Positions 34,033 to 42,590 of a stretch of DNA of 64,000 bases are shown here, in pieces. Origin of the DNA: Bradyrhizobium sp. Ghvi (GTDB lineage Bacteria > Pseudomonadota > Alphaproteobacteria > Rhizobiales > Xanthobacteraceae); NCBI RefSeq assembly GCF_900115265.1, contig NZ_FOVU01000009.1, positions 1 to 64,000 on the forward strand. The letters run 5' to 3'. Numbering within the stretch: position 1 is the first letter of the stretch; the number at the start of each line of letters is the position of its first letter. Below the pieces are notes generated by a model. The model was not told the DNA's origin and did no database searches. It saw nothing but the letters and a program-made list of their open reading frames with translations. The translations under genes were made by a program, and so were the position numbers.

Positions 34033-34976
34033 CCGAAGACGTTGGACCGTGCTGCCTTGGCAATGAAGGTCGTGACCTGAGGCGTTGCGGCCTCGATGTC
34101 GGCCTCATATTTCAGGAGCACGTTGAGAGTGTCCTTGACGATTTCCGTGTCGAGTTCGGATGCCTGCAGTAGCACCAGCACGCGCGCCCAGTCGATGGTC
34201 TCACTGACCGAGGGTAGCTTCTTCAGGTCCAGCGAGCGAATCTCGTGGATGAATCCGACCATCTGCCGCCGTAGCGTCTGCGAGATGCCGGGCACGCGGC
34301 TCTCGACGATGCGCTCTTCAAGGCGCTGCTCGGGGAAGCCGATATGCAGATGCAGGCAGCGGCGCTTCAGGGCGTCGCCGAGATCGCGCTCGCTGTTGGA
34401 GGTGAGGATCACCGTCGGCGGTGTGATTGCAGAGACCGTGCCGAGCTCGGGGATCGTGACCTGGAAGTCGGAGAGAATTTCCAGCAGCAGCGACTCGAAT
34501 TCGGCGTCGGACTTGTCGATCTCGTCGATCAGCAGCACACAGCCGCCTGGCTGCTCCAGCGCCTGCAGCAGCGGACGCGGTTCGACGAACTCCTTGGAGA
34601 AGAACACGTCACCGAAATCATGCAGCTGGTCGAGGGCCGCGTGCAGTGTCTGCGCGCCGCCAAGGACCTCACCGAGCTTATCCTTGAGGATCTGCGTATA
34701 GAGAAGCTGCTTGGCGTACTTCCATTCATAGAGCGCCTTGGCTTCGTCGAGCCCTTCGTAGCATTGCAGGCGGATCATCTTCTTGCCGCGCCAGGCTGCG
34801 ATCGCCTTGGCCAGCTCGGTCTTGCCGACGCCCGCAGGTCCCTCGACCAGGATCGGTTTCTCGATCTGTTGCGACAAATAGACGGCGGTCGCGATCTGCC
34901 GGCTCGCGATATAGCCTTGCGCGGCGAGGCCGCTCTCCACTGCCTCGATCGAGGTCGAGGCCTTCTGTTCAGCCAC
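34029..34976 (-). CDS. MoxR-type AAA ATPase
   Basis: A 315-residue AAA+ chaperone ATPase with Walker A GPAGVGKTEL, Walker B VLLIDEIDKSD, the sensor ILTSNSERDLGDALKRRCLHL, and a C-terminal lid. The start is a GTG at 34976 (first residues MAEQKASTSIEAVE), chosen because GGGAG lies nine bases upstream and the frame further up overlaps the zinc-ribbon gene. It is coupled to the VWA gene. Confidence 0.92.
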   Translation of the reverse strand: MAEQKASTSIEAVESGLAAQGYIASRQIATAVYLSQQIEKPILVEGPAGVGKTELAKAIAAWRGKKMIRLQCYEGLDEAKALYEWKYAKQLLYTQILKDKLGEVLGGAQTLHAALDQLHDFGDVFFSKEFVEPRPLLQALEQPGGCVLLIDEIDKSDAEFESLLLEILSDFQVTIPELGTVSAITPPTVILTSNSERDLGDALKRRCLHLHIGFPEQRLEERIVESRVPGISQTLRRQMVGFIHEIRSLDLKKLPSVSETIDWARVLVLLQASELDTEIVKDTLNVLLKYEADIEAATPQVTTFIAKAARSNVFG

Positions 34977-35121
34977 GAAACGGCGCTCCCAAAGCTCTTG
35001 CTTGCGGCTTGTTCTGCCTGCGTTCCCGGCAAAGAACAAGCCTCGTTTGGGAGGGGCCAGCCTCGCGTGAACGGCGTTTTTTCCGCTTAGCGCAAATACC
35101 TGGCAGCGCCCGGTCGCGCGA

Positions 35122-35322
35122 TCAGTTCCGAAGCAATTCCGGCTTGCGGATTGTCTGCCTGACCTCGGCGCCGCAATCGGCGCACTCATAGACGAAGTCG
35201 ATCTTGGCAAGGCTCCAATGCGGCTCGACCTCGCGCACATACATCGGCAGGAACCCCATGCAAGCAGGGCAATTCACGGGCGCGATTTCGATATCCTGAT
35301 GATGCTGGACATAAGCTGGCAT
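35122..35322 (-). CDS. Small zinc-ribbon protein
   Basis: A 66-residue protein with two Cys pairs, CPAC at about residue 18 and CADC at about 48, spaced as a zinc ribbon, and ending EVRQTIRKPELLRN. Such small ribbons are common in Bradyrhizobium and of unknown role. It is 145 bases upstream of the MoxR gene on the same strand. Confidence 0.8.
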   Translation of the reverse strand: MPAYVQHHQDIEIAPVNCPACMGFLPMYVREVEPHWSLAKIDFVYECADCGAEVRQTIRKPELLRN

Positions 35323-35540
35323 CTCGGCTCTCCTTCGCAGGCGACCACTAACCCCGCGCAGAGGCTACCGCTTGACGCTTCAGATGCGGTCATCAACTCT
35401 TTCGAACAGAGGCGGAACGGCGGAGGTTTGGTCTCAGCTGTGACATTCTTGTTACGTGTCCGACCTGTAACGGGTGGACCAAATGCCTATTTCACTGGCC
35501 GATCCTTTTTTCGGATCTTCACTGCAACGATAAGGGAGCA

Positions 35541-36521
35541 ATGCCCATGACCCGCGCCATTCGTTTTCACAAGACCGGCGGTCCGGAAGTCCTCGTTTGG
35601 GAGGAGGTCGTTGTCGGCAAGCCGGGACCGGGCGAGGCGCGCGTCCGCCATACTGCTGTGGGCCTTAATTTCGTCGATATCTACAACCGCTCTGGCGTAT
35701 ATCCCGCACAACTGCCGAGTGGACTGGGCAGCGAGGCAGCGGGCGTTGTCGAGGAGGTCGGGCCGGGTGTCACCGATCTGAAACCGGGCGACCGCATCGC
35801 CTATGGCGCTTCGCCGCTCGGTGCGTATTCCGAGGCGCGGCTGATCCCCGCCGATCGGCTGTTGAAACTGCCCGACGGGGTCGACGACAAGACCGCGGCC
35901 GCGATGATGCTGAAGGGACTGACCACGCAATATCTGATCCGGCAGACCTATCGCGTGAAGGCCGGCGACACCATTCTGCTGCATGCGGCGGCCGGTGGCG
36001 TTGGCCTGATCCTGAGCCAATGGGCCAAGCATCTTGGGGCAACCGTGATCGGTACGGTCAGCTCTGACGAGAAGGCAAAGCTCGCCAAGGCGCATGGTTG
36101 CGACCACGTCATCATCTACACCCGCGAGGACTTCGTGAAACGTGTCGATGAGATTACCGGGGGCAAGAAGGTCCCGGTGGTCTATGATTCCGTCGGCAAG
36201 GATACGTTCCTGAAGTCGCTAGACTGTCTCGCGCCGCTCGGCGTCGCCGCGCTGTTCGGTGCATCCTCCGGTGCAGTCGAGCCACTCAATCTCGGCCTGC
36301 TCGCGCAGAAGGGCTCTCTCTACGTTACCCGTCCCACGCTGTTCACTTATGCCGCGAAACGCGAGAACCTGGTCGCGATGGCGAACGAACTGTTCGACGT
36401 CGTCAAATCCGGTGCCGTCAAGATCGAGGTACACCAGACCTATGCGCTGAAGGACGCCGCCAAGGCGCATGCCGATCTCGCCGCGCGCAAGACCACGGGA
36501 TCAACCGTTCTCACAGTGTGA
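35541..36521 (+). CDS. NADPH:quinone oxidoreductase (zeta-crystallin type)
   Basis: A 326-residue zinc-independent medium-chain reductase. N-terminal GroES-like domain with GEARVRHTAVGLNFVDIYNRSGVYP, and Rossmann domain with LLHAAAGGVGLILSQWAKHLGA. It would reduce quinones with NADPH. The start at 35541 follows AAGGGAGCA. It converges on the small gene at 36561 with a shared terminator stem. Confidence 0.95.
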   Translation: MPMTRAIRFHKTGGPEVLVWEEVVVGKPGPGEARVRHTAVGLNFVDIYNRSGVYPAQLPSGLGSEAAGVVEEVGPGVTDLKPGDRIAYGASPLGAYSEARLIPADRLLKLPDGVDDKTAAAMMLKGLTTQYLIRQTYRVKAGDTILLHAAAGGVGLILSQWAKHLGATVIGTVSSDEKAKLAKAHGCDHVIIYTREDFVKRVDEITGGKKVPVVYDSVGKDTFLKSLDCLAPLGVAALFGASSGAVEPLNLGLLAQKGSLYVTRPTLFTYAAKRENLVAMANELFDVVKSGAVKIEVHQTYALKDAAKAHADLAARKTTGSTVLTV

Positions 36522-36535
36522 TCGCCTACTGGATG

Positions 36536-36564
36536 GTGACGCAGGCCGCACGGGCCTGCGTCAC
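36536..36564. terminator. Two-way terminator hairpin
   Basis: A perfect 12-bp stem (36536-36547 with 36553-36564) and a five-base loop lie between the end of the quinone oxidoreductase and the stop of the convergent small gene, overlapping that stop. Confidence 0.65.
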
Positions 36565-36836
36565 GTTCGCTCGTGCTTGCGCAGGTCGCGGGCGTGATCG
36601 AGATGGCTCGCCTGGAGATCGATGTCTTCAGACCGGATTTCGGGAAGGGCGGCTTCGGCCAAAATCGCTTCGGTCACGTCCTCGACGGAATCTTCCGCGA
36701 TTTCGTGAATGAACGAGATGTTTTGGTATTCGCCGGAGCTGACGCGAGAGACGACCTCGCGCCTGGTGATCTCGGGGTCGACGATCGCTTCGCGACCGCG
36801 CCGCCCGTAGTCGATCATCACGACGAAATACTGCAT
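36561..36836 (-). CDS. Small acidic protein under repressor-type promoter
   Basis: A 91-residue acidic protein starting MQYFVVMIDYGRRGREAIVDP, with TRREVVSRVSSGEYQNISFIHE and EDSVEDVTEAILAEAA. It resembles small phage- and island-linked hypothetical proteins; no function known. Its promoter (36876-36904) has an inverted repeat placed exactly between -35 and -10, the same arrangement as the S24 repressor next to it, so it is probably controlled by that repressor. Confidence 0.75.
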   Translation of the reverse strand: MQYFVVMIDYGRRGREAIVDPEITRREVVSRVSSGEYQNISFIHEIAEDSVEDVTEAILAEAALPEIRSEDIDLQASHLDHARDLRKHERT

Positions 36837-36875
36837 GAAAATATCCTGCCGCGCCCCAGGGTCGGTGCGCGGCAG

Positions 36876-36904
36876 ATTATTTCCGAAAAACGGAATTAAG
36901 TCAA
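36876..36904 (-). promoter_or_regulatory. Promoter with operator in the spacer, small-gene side
   Basis: On the reverse strand: TTGACT (36899-36904), 17-base spacer, AATAAT (36876-36881). The spacer is nearly filled by the palindrome TTCCG-N5-CGGAA at 36881-36895. Bound repressor would block RNA polymerase directly. Confidence 0.7.
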
Positions 36905-36933
36905 GCTCGATTTCCAAAAATCAGAAATCCGTC

Positions 36934-37542
36934 TTACCGCCCCTTCTTGCGCGGGCGGGCCGACTTGGCGCGTAGCCGCTCGAGCTGGCCCTTGGGCATC
37001 GACAGGCAGATCTCTCCGACCCAGTCGAGCTTGACGCCGACGATCGGCTTGGCGTTGAAGCTGGTGAGGTTGACGACGGAAGGGGATTTGCCCCGTTCGA
37101 TGGTCTTCAGATAGCGTTCGCCGGTCTTGAGCCGGACCACGGCCTCCTCGCCGTAGAAGCTCGACAGCGGATGACGCTGGTCCTTGTAGACCACGATCAC
37201 GTCGCCGCTTTCATATTTGGGCAGCATCGAATCGCCGACGATCTCGAAGGCGACGGTTTCTTCCATGATCGGGAAGGGCAGCGCGACATCGCCGAGCCCC
37301 TCCGGCGGAACCTGCTCGTAATCAGGCTCGATCACCGCCCCGGCGCCGACGCGGCCCATGATCGGCGCGAGATTCAGCTCAAGATATTCCATGATCGGAA
37401 TGATTTCCGAGGCCTTCACCAGGCGTTCGCCGCCGAGGATTTCCGACACCGCGCCCGGGCGCACGCCCATCGCCGCAGCCAGTCCCCCCTTGCTCTTGCC
37501 CGTCTTCTCCAGGCCCCGTTCGATCATCGCAACGTCCAACAT
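36934..37542 (-). CDS. S24-type (LexA/CI-like) transcriptional repressor
   Basis: A 202-residue regulator. Residues 1-60 form a lambda-type helix-turn-helix (GLAAAMGVRPGAVSEILGGERLVKASEI). Residues about 95-180 are a LexA-like S24 domain with the nucleophile Ser in VGDSMLPKYESGDVIVV and a Lys in GERYLKTIERG. An Ala-Gly pair in GRVGAGAVIEP before the S24 part could be a self-cleavage site. The start at 37542 follows GAGG eight bases upstream. Its own promoter holds the palindrome described below, suggesting autorepression, possibly released by DNA damage as in phage repressors; that signal is inference. Confidence 0.9.
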   Translation of the reverse strand: MLDVAMIERGLEKTGKSKGGLAAAMGVRPGAVSEILGGERLVKASEIIPIMEYLELNLAPIMGRVGAGAVIEPDYEQVPPEGLGDVALPFPIMEETVAFEIVGDSMLPKYESGDVIVVYKDQRHPLSSFYGEEAVVRLKTGERYLKTIERGKSPSVVNLTSFNAKPIVGVKLDWVGEICLSMPKGQLERLRAKSARPRKKGR

Positions 37543-37576
37543 GGTGATTCCCTCGATTGCCCATGGCTCTCGCCTC

Positions 37577-37605
37577 TTGTAATCCGAAATTCGGAATTGA
37601 TGCAA
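37577..37605 (-). promoter_or_regulatory. Repressor promoter with operator in the spacer
   Basis: On the reverse strand: TTGCAT (37600-37605), 17-base spacer, TTACAA (37577-37582). The spacer contains the perfect palindrome TCCGAA-N-TTCGGA (37583-37595), which in the longer form reads ATCCG-N5-CGGAA (37582-37596), one base from the site at 36881. Confidence 0.65.
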
Positions 37606-37627
37606 TTATGAATATCAGAATTCCGGC

Positions 37628-37656
37628 TTGACTTGGTCTTCGGAATAACGGAATGT
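37628..37656 (+). promoter_or_regulatory. Promoter with operator for the GcrA-like gene
   Basis: On the + strand: TTGACT (37628-37633), a 17-base spacer, then a weak -10 GAATGT (37651-37656). The site TTCGG-N5-CGGAA at 37639-37653 covers the spacer and differs from TTCCG-N5-CGGAA by one base. It is 50 bases from the GcrA-like start. Confidence 0.5.
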
Positions 37657-37705
37657 TCGTTCCTGCTCCGGATCGTGGAATCGGGGCGCATCACAGGACA
37701 GCAGC

Positions 37706-38245
37706 ATGGAACCGGGCCATTGGCCGTCGGAGCATTCCGACGCGCTTTGCGACTATTTTTTCAAGGGATTGTCATATGCGGAGATCGGAAGGCAGATTAA
37801 CGCAAGGTTTGGAACGGCTTACACGCGCAATGCGGTGGTTGGCCGCGCCAGGCGGCTCGGGCTCGGGCTCAGCACGCCCGAACGAATGATAAGTCCGTCC
37901 ATCGTGCCGTCCTTGCCAGGCGGGTCTGCTCCGCTCGCACCGGCCCGTGCCGCGCCACCCGGCCTGAACCTGCCGCCGCCATCGGCATTGAAGCCGGCCA
38001 AGCCGATCAAATTGCGTTGCGTAGGCGTCAGCCCGCGCCTGATCACACTGCTGGAGCTCGAGCGAGGCGACTGCCGCTATCCCTATGGCGGTGACAAGGA
38101 GGGAGAGGAGATCACCTTCTGCGGTCACCCGCGTCAGCCGGGCTCGAGCTATTGCGCGCCGCATGCGCGCCTGATCCGCGGTCCCGGCACCGCGTCCGGC
38201 CGGACCGCCGGTGCCGTGGTGCTGAGGCTGGTCTTCGCCGCCTGA
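37706..38245 (+). CDS. GcrA-family transcription regulator paralogue
   Basis: A 179-residue protein of the GcrA family, which binds sigma70 and methylated GANTC sites in alphaproteobacteria. N-terminal helix-turn-helix: FFKGLSYAEIGRQIN with YTRNAVVGRARRLGLG (compare the family's TRNAVIGK-HRLGL). A Pro/Ala-rich linker follows (about 68-105), then the C-terminal sigma-binding part with GDCRYPYG, FCGHPRQPGSSYCAPHARL. It deviates from core GcrA (Phe-Lys-Gly for Trp-x-x-Gly, Arg for Lys), suggesting a paralogue. It is divergent from the S24 repressor and shares its operator type. Confidence 0.88.
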   Translation: MEPGHWPSEHSDALCDYFFKGLSYAEIGRQINARFGTAYTRNAVVGRARRLGLGLSTPERMISPSIVPSLPGGSAPLAPARAAPPGLNLPPPSALKPAKPIKLRCVGVSPRLITLLELERGDCRYPYGGDKEGEEITFCGHPRQPGSSYCAPHARLIRGPGTASGRTAGAVVLRLVFAA

Positions 38246-38287
38246 CCAGCGAGTCCGTTCTCATCTCAATTCGCAAGGAGTCTCCGA

Positions 38288-38851
38288 GTGGCACGTGCCA
38301 GACGCAACACATCCTACAAATTGACTGCGCTCCACGACCGGCGATCGCGTGACCTGCCGTTCAATGCAGAATTGGTGGAAGTCGAGATCGACAATCCCCT
38401 CGCGCTCGATCTGGACGAGAAGATCGTCGCGATGCGCTCGATTCGCAACGATCCGCTCGGCCGGCTGCATTCGCACCACCAGATCGACGAGGCGCAGTAC
38501 CGGGGTGGTCGCGCCTACCAGAATGACTGGGAGAAGGCGGAGCGCGGTCCTCAGGCCATGGATCCGACCCGTGAATATGTCGACGGCGCGCGCTGCCGCG
38601 AACCCGTGACGGAGAGCCAGCGGCAGGCCGTGTTGCGGCTGAACCGGGTCGAGCGCGAGCTTGGCACCGACGGTGCGGCGTTGGTGCATGACGTGCTGGT
38701 GCTCGGCCTGACCATGGAGCAAATCGGGCAGCGCCGTGCCGTTCGCACCCAGCGCTGGAACGACTATTTCGCGCGGCGATTTCGCGAATGCCTCGATCGG
38801 CTGGCGCTGGTTTACGGTTTTGCGACGGACACATCGGCGCGGCGCCGCTGA
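38288..38851 (+). CDS. Helix-turn-helix protein downstream of the GcrA paralogue
   Basis: A 187-residue protein starting at GTG 38288. The N-terminal half is charged (LALDLDEKIVAMRSIRNDPLGRLH). The C-terminal half (about 108-185) has ESQRQAVLRLNRVERELGTDG followed by GLTMEQIGQRRAVRTQRWNDYFARRFRECLDRLA, a likely DNA-binding helix-turn-helix similar in layout to DUF6456 proteins. It starts 42 bases after the GcrA paralogue and is probably in the same transcript. Confidence 0.8.
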   Translation: MARARRNTSYKLTALHDRRSRDLPFNAELVEVEIDNPLALDLDEKIVAMRSIRNDPLGRLHSHHQIDEAQYRGGRAYQNDWEKAERGPQAMDPTREYVDGARCREPVTESQRQAVLRLNRVERELGTDGAALVHDVLVLGLTMEQIGQRRAVRTQRWNDYFARRFRECLDRLALVYGFATDTSARRR

Positions 38852-38896
38852 ACGGGGTGCCGGCGGCTCGACGCCGCCGGCAGCTCCCGCCTTTTG

Positions 38897-39253
38897 TCAC
38901 GGATGCGGCATGATCTGATAGGGCGTGGTGTACGGCTCGACGCGGAGCGAGGCGTTGGCCAGCAGGCCGATCTCTGCGGTTGGCGCCTGTTGCATTTCAC
39001 CGCTCTGTCCTCGGTGCACGCTGTATTGCCAGACGGTGAGATCGCCCTTCTGCGCCAGTGCGTGCGCGACCGCGCTCGCGTCATTGCCGCCGAGCGCCAG
39101 AAGTTCGTCGGGCGACAATCCGATGATGATCTCATCCTTGATAGTGACGATCTTGAAAAGGTTCATTTTGATCTCCTGCGCCCATGCGCCCTGTGTCGAG
39201 AGTGTGAGAAGCACAACTGCGGCGCCTTTGATGAGATCGCAGCGAGAAAGCAT
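38897..39253 (-). CDS. Exported hypothetical protein
   Basis: A 118-residue protein with a signal peptide (MLSRCDLIKGAAVVLLTLSTQGAWAQ) and a small mature domain (LFKIVTIKDEIIIGLSPDELLALGG, GDLTVWQYSVHRG) ending TPYQIMPHP. No family. It is divergent from the next exported protein gene. Confidence 0.75.
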   Translation of the reverse strand: MLSRCDLIKGAAVVLLTLSTQGAWAQEIKMNLFKIVTIKDEIIIGLSPDELLALGGNDASAVAHALAQKGDLTVWQYSVHRGQSGEMQQAPTAEIGLLANASLRVEPYTTPYQIMPHP

Positions 39254-39445
39254 CCCGTCGTCCTTTGCTGACGCGCGCCCGAATCGAACAGTCCATCAGC
39301 CAGGCGCCCGTGATCTGCGTGGCCATTTCGCAACCGCTTGGTCGCGGGATCTTGAACACCGGTTCACGGCACGGGAAATATCGGTGCTGATGAACCATGA
39401 TGCGGAACGACGAGTCCAAGCCGAAAGATCAAGGGGACGCACCCG

Positions 39446-39910
39446 ATGAAATTGACATGCGCTATCTGCTTGTTCGCATCTACCGGCCTCGTCGGTCCTG
39501 CCATGGCCGCCGATCCGTTTTATGTCGGAAGTTGGACGTTGACGGCGGCCGTGGTGGCGCCTTGGGCTGATCCTCACCGCAAACCCGACGATGCGGAGCG
39601 CGCAGGGCTGATCGGCAAGACGGTCGTTCTGAAAGCCAGGGAAATCTCCGGTCCGCGTCCCTTTGCCTGCGCGAAGCCGCGATACAAGATGACTGCCTCC
39701 GATCCCGAGATGATCTTCCAGGGTGCATTCGACGAGATGCAGCATGCCGACGCGAAGGCCGATCCGAAGGCGCTCGCCGCTTCGCTCGGCTTCACGGAGG
39801 CCAGTATCAGGACGCTGGAAACTGGCTGTGAGATCGACGTTCATTTCGTCGATGATGCAACCGCCAAAATCGGACTCAACGATTACGTGTATACGCTGAA
39901 GAAGCGCTAG
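39446..39910 (+). CDS. Exported hypothetical protein
   Basis: A 154-residue periplasmic protein with a signal peptide (MKLTCAICLFASTGLVGPAMAA) and a mature domain that starts DPFYVGSWTL, contains GLIGKTVVLKAREISGP and ends DDATAKIGLNDYVYTLKKR. The layout of a short beta-rich domain beginning with F-x-G-x-W resembles lipocalin-like exported proteins; not assigned. Confidence 0.75.
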   Translation: MKLTCAICLFASTGLVGPAMAADPFYVGSWTLTAAVVAPWADPHRKPDDAERAGLIGKTVVLKAREISGPRPFACAKPRYKMTASDPEMIFQGAFDEMQHADAKADPKALAASLGFTEASIRTLETGCEIDVHFVDDATAKIGLNDYVYTLKKR

Positions 39911-40302
39911 TCGATGGTTGCCGATCTCCGTTCACACCGGAAACAAGGCGAAACGCTAGTCTAATTGACAGCGATCGGGACAGTGTGATCATTGATGCTG
40001 CTGCTTCTTGACGCAGGTGGGTGACGGCGGCGCGTATTCCTGTTATCCGGAATTGCCGTGGCGCGCTGCCGGCGGAGCATACTGCGACTCACGGTTTGGC
40101 TTGCTCGATCGGTTGTTCCTTGCCATAGTTACAACTTCTCGGGTCTGTCGATTCCGTTCAGTTGTGTAGCCCAGCACGCAAGATGCTGGGATGTTCCGAC
40201 CTGGAGTTTATCGTCGCCGTGGCGTTTGGCGACGACCTCCGGTCCTTGAGCGGGCCTCCGACGTTCGACCTCGAAAAGGCCGAGTCCTGTCATAGGTGCG
40301 AG
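39911..40302. other. Intergenic region without supported gene
   Basis: 390 bases. No convincing frame on either strand and no strong inverted repeat. It probably contains the promoter of the next small gene. Confidence 0.35.
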
Positions 40303-40488
40303 ATGAAAAACCTCAATTTCGCGGCTGAACTGCATCTCAAACTCGGCGCACCCGCGAACAATACGGTCGAGAGTCTCCGCCTTCTGCGCGCCTTCCTCAA
40401 GCTGGCCCCCCGCCAGCGCTTCGAGGTCATCAAGCTGGTCGAAGACCTCGTCACCGACGAAACCCTCCCCGGACATCCCTTGTCTTGA
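40303..40488 (+). CDS. Small hypothetical protein
   Basis: A 61-residue protein starting MKNLNFAAELHLKLGAPANN, with a helix AFLKLAPRQRFEVIKLVEDLV. The Met at 40303 is chosen because the frame further upstream looks non-coding; AGGTGCG is a weak ribosome binding site. Family unknown. Confidence 0.5.
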   Translation: MKNLNFAAELHLKLGAPANNTVESLRLLRAFLKLAPRQRFEVIKLVEDLVTDETLPGHPLS

Positions 40489-40632
40489 GCCCGGCAGCGC
40501 CGACATTACACTTTGTCCACCTTTCAAGCTTGAGGCAGACCAGCCGGCTGGTCGCCGCGGCCGGAGCTTGGCCGCTGGATGGCAGTGCGGCAAATGTGAT
40601 AATCAGTCAGGAAAAAGGGGAGGAGTGCGACC

Positions 40633-40974
40633 ATGATCGAACCGAAGCTCGAAGTTCCGGCAGAACTGCGCGATCTGGCAGAGAAAACAATCGATCAGGC
40701 GGAGAAGGCATTCGGCATGTTTTTCGATGCCGCCACCAAATCGATGTCATCCGTTCCCGGAGCGAGCGCGGACGTGTCCAAGCAGGCGCTCGCCTTCACC
40801 GAGCAGAACATGAAGGCGGCGTTCGAGCACGCCCGCAAGCTGGTTCACGCAACCGATCTTCAGGAAGCGATGCGAATCCAGTCCGAGTTCCTGCGCAGCC
40901 AGTTCACCAACGCCGGTGATCACATGCGCCAGATGACCGGGAACTTGATGCAGCCGGGCAAGGGCAAGTCCTGA
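40633..40974 (+). CDS. Phasin family protein
   Basis: A 113-residue helical, amphipathic protein of the phasin type that would coat polyhydroxyalkanoate granules: LRDLAEKTIDQAEKAFGMFFDAA, KQALAFTEQNMKAAFEHARKLVHATD and EAMRIQSEFLRSQFTNAGDHMRQM. AAGGGGAGGAG precedes the ATG. The gene stands alone with its own terminator. Confidence 0.93.
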   Translation: MIEPKLEVPAELRDLAEKTIDQAEKAFGMFFDAATKSMSSVPGASADVSKQALAFTEQNMKAAFEHARKLVHATDLQEAMRIQSEFLRSQFTNAGDHMRQMTGNLMQPGKGKS

Positions 40975-41114
40975 CCGGCAAGCCTTAGTTTGGCGCGCGG
41001 CTGCCTGCTTGCAAATCGACCATGCGCGGCGGCGTGATGCGCACTGCGAATCCGGCGCAGGTCCATGATGGGCCGCCGGATGTGCGTATCCGCTGTCCCT
41101 CATCCTTTCTGCTG

Positions 41115-41150
41115 ATCCCTGTCGGTTCACCCGGCAGGGATCTCTATTTT
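41115..41150 (+). terminator. Terminator after the phasin gene
   Basis: An 11-bp stem with one wobble, 41115-41125 and 41131-41141, loop of five, followed by CTCTATTTT. It lies 140 bases after the phasin stop and just before the end of the convergent cytochrome gene. Confidence 0.65.
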
Positions 41151-41166
41151 GAGGGCCTGGCCCGGC

Positions 41167-41487
41167 TTACTGGCGCAGCGACCCGATATAGGCGGCAATG
41201 TCGGCGGCTTCGATCCGGCTCAAGGGAAAGTTCGGCATCTTCGGATGCGGGTCGAGCAGGAAGAAGGCAAGTCTCTCCGGGCTGAAATCAGGCTTGCGCG
41301 CTACCGACGCGAAGGAGGGCACATCGGCGCTGGCCTGGGTCTGGCCGCTCGCGACGACATGGCAGCTCGCGCACCAGCGCCGGGCTAGGTCGCCGCCGTG
41401 ATCGGCGTCGGCGGCGAAAACAGGCGACACACCGAGGCCGGAGACTGTCGCGAGCAGAAGCCAAATTTGTCTCACGCGTTCGAGCAT
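41167..41487 (-). CDS. Small periplasmic c-type cytochrome
   Basis: A 106-residue protein with a signal peptide (about 26 residues, ending VFAAD), haem-binding CASCH (Cys39, Cys42, His43) and a likely axial Met84 in PKMPNFPLS. It is a single-haem class I cytochrome c for electron transfer. No redox partner overlaps it. Confidence 0.92.
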   Translation of the reverse strand: MLERVRQIWLLLATVSGLGVSPVFAADADHGGDLARRWCASCHVVASGQTQASADVPSFASVARKPDFSPERLAFFLLDPHPKMPNFPLSRIEAADIAAYIGSLRQ

Positions 41488-41759
41488 CTGAATACCTGCC
41501 TAAATTTCGCGGATCGTGTACCTAGCCGCAGCACGATCCCGGAAATTGCGAGAGGTCGATGCGGGCAATGATCGACCGCAGTAGCCTGCGGGCGGAACGA
41601 TAGAGATGCCTGATGAATCCGGGCGCTCTCGCCGGAGGCAGGCCAAGACTCTCCGTATCAAGGCTTTGAGTGCGGTGCGACACGTGCCTCTCCCATGCTG
41701 TGCAGCCTTTCTATCGTGGCCGGCTTGGAGTTGCGTTGATCTGCCGCAAAGCGCCCCGG

Positions 41760-42590
41760 CTAGTAGTCGCCGGGATTCATGAACATCGGAGTGGTCCTAT
41801 CGGCCGGTGCCAGCGCGCTGCTGGCGCTATCGCGCAGAAAGCGATCAAGGGTCGCCTGGATCTTCTCCTTGACCGCATCGGGACCGCGATCGCTCATCTC
41901 GGTGTGCTGCGCACCGGTATGGATGATGTCGATGCCGCGCGCCTTGGCCTCTTCCGGTGTCGGCAGTACGCCCGGGTCGGTCACGAAATGCGGATCCTTG
42001 GAGCGGAACGACAGGATCTTCATGCGGTCGTTGAGGACGAAGGGCACCCGGAGATTGTCGAGCGTGATCACCTTCGACACGAGCTCGGGATGCTGCTTGG
42101 CGACGTACATGGAGACGTCGCCGCCGTTGGAATGGCCTACCAGTGTGAGGTGGTCGTAGTCGGCATTCTCCTGCCGTGCCTTCAACGTGTTCAGCACGTA
42201 GAGAATATTGGCCTCACACCGCATATAGACCTCGCGCCGGCCGACATATTGCTGGCCGACATGGGTCATCAGGGGCGGATCGCTCGGCAGATCCTGCTGG
42301 ATGCTGGCGACGAGATAGCCGCGCGCCGCAAGCACGTTGGCGAGGAAGGAATATTCGGTGGCCTTGACAGTATTGCCATTGCTGATGATGGCGACCGGAA
42401 GCTTCCAGAGCCCAAGATTGGCCTTGGTCTCGTAGTCGCGCCGCACGGCGATCTCGACCGAGATCGGCCGCTGACGCGCAGCATCGAACAAGGACAGCAT
42501 CTCGTGACGGATCGCGAATTTGCTGACAACGATGTACTGGCCCGCCGCAAGGACGCAGAGAAAGGCCAGAATGGCAAGCACCCTCTTCAT
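41760..42590 (-). CDS. Exported or membrane-anchored alpha/beta hydrolase
   Basis: A 276-residue protein with a hydrophobic N-terminus (residues 4-22, no clear cut site), the strand IISNG with a possible oxyanion site, the nucleophile elbow GHSNGG (Ser154) and His candidates in HTGAQHTEMS near the end. It resembles small esterase or lipase-like enzymes; the substrate is unknown. Confidence 0.85.
   Translation of the reverse strand: MKRVLAILAFLCVLAAGQYIVVSKFAIRHEMLSLFDAARQRPISVEIAVRRDYETKANLGLWKLPVAIISNGNTVKATEYSFLANVLAARGYLVASIQQDLPSDPPLMTHVGQQYVGRREVYMRCEANILYVLNTLKARQENADYDHLTLVGHSNGGDVSMYVAKQHPELVSKVITLDNLRVPFVLNDRMKILSFRSKDPHFVTDPGVLPTPEEAKARGIDIIHTGAQHTEMSDRGPDAVKEKIQATLDRFLRDSASSALAPADRTTPMFMNPGDY

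Noticed and set aside
32647..34976. MoxR/VWA pair as a phage-defence system
   Set aside because: The layout matches the CoxD/CoxE-type maturation pair with ATGA coupling; no effector or defence gene is adjacent.
36561..38851. The repressor module as an intact prophage
   Set aside because: No integrase, structural, lysis or replication genes are nearby, and housekeeping genes flank it on both sides.
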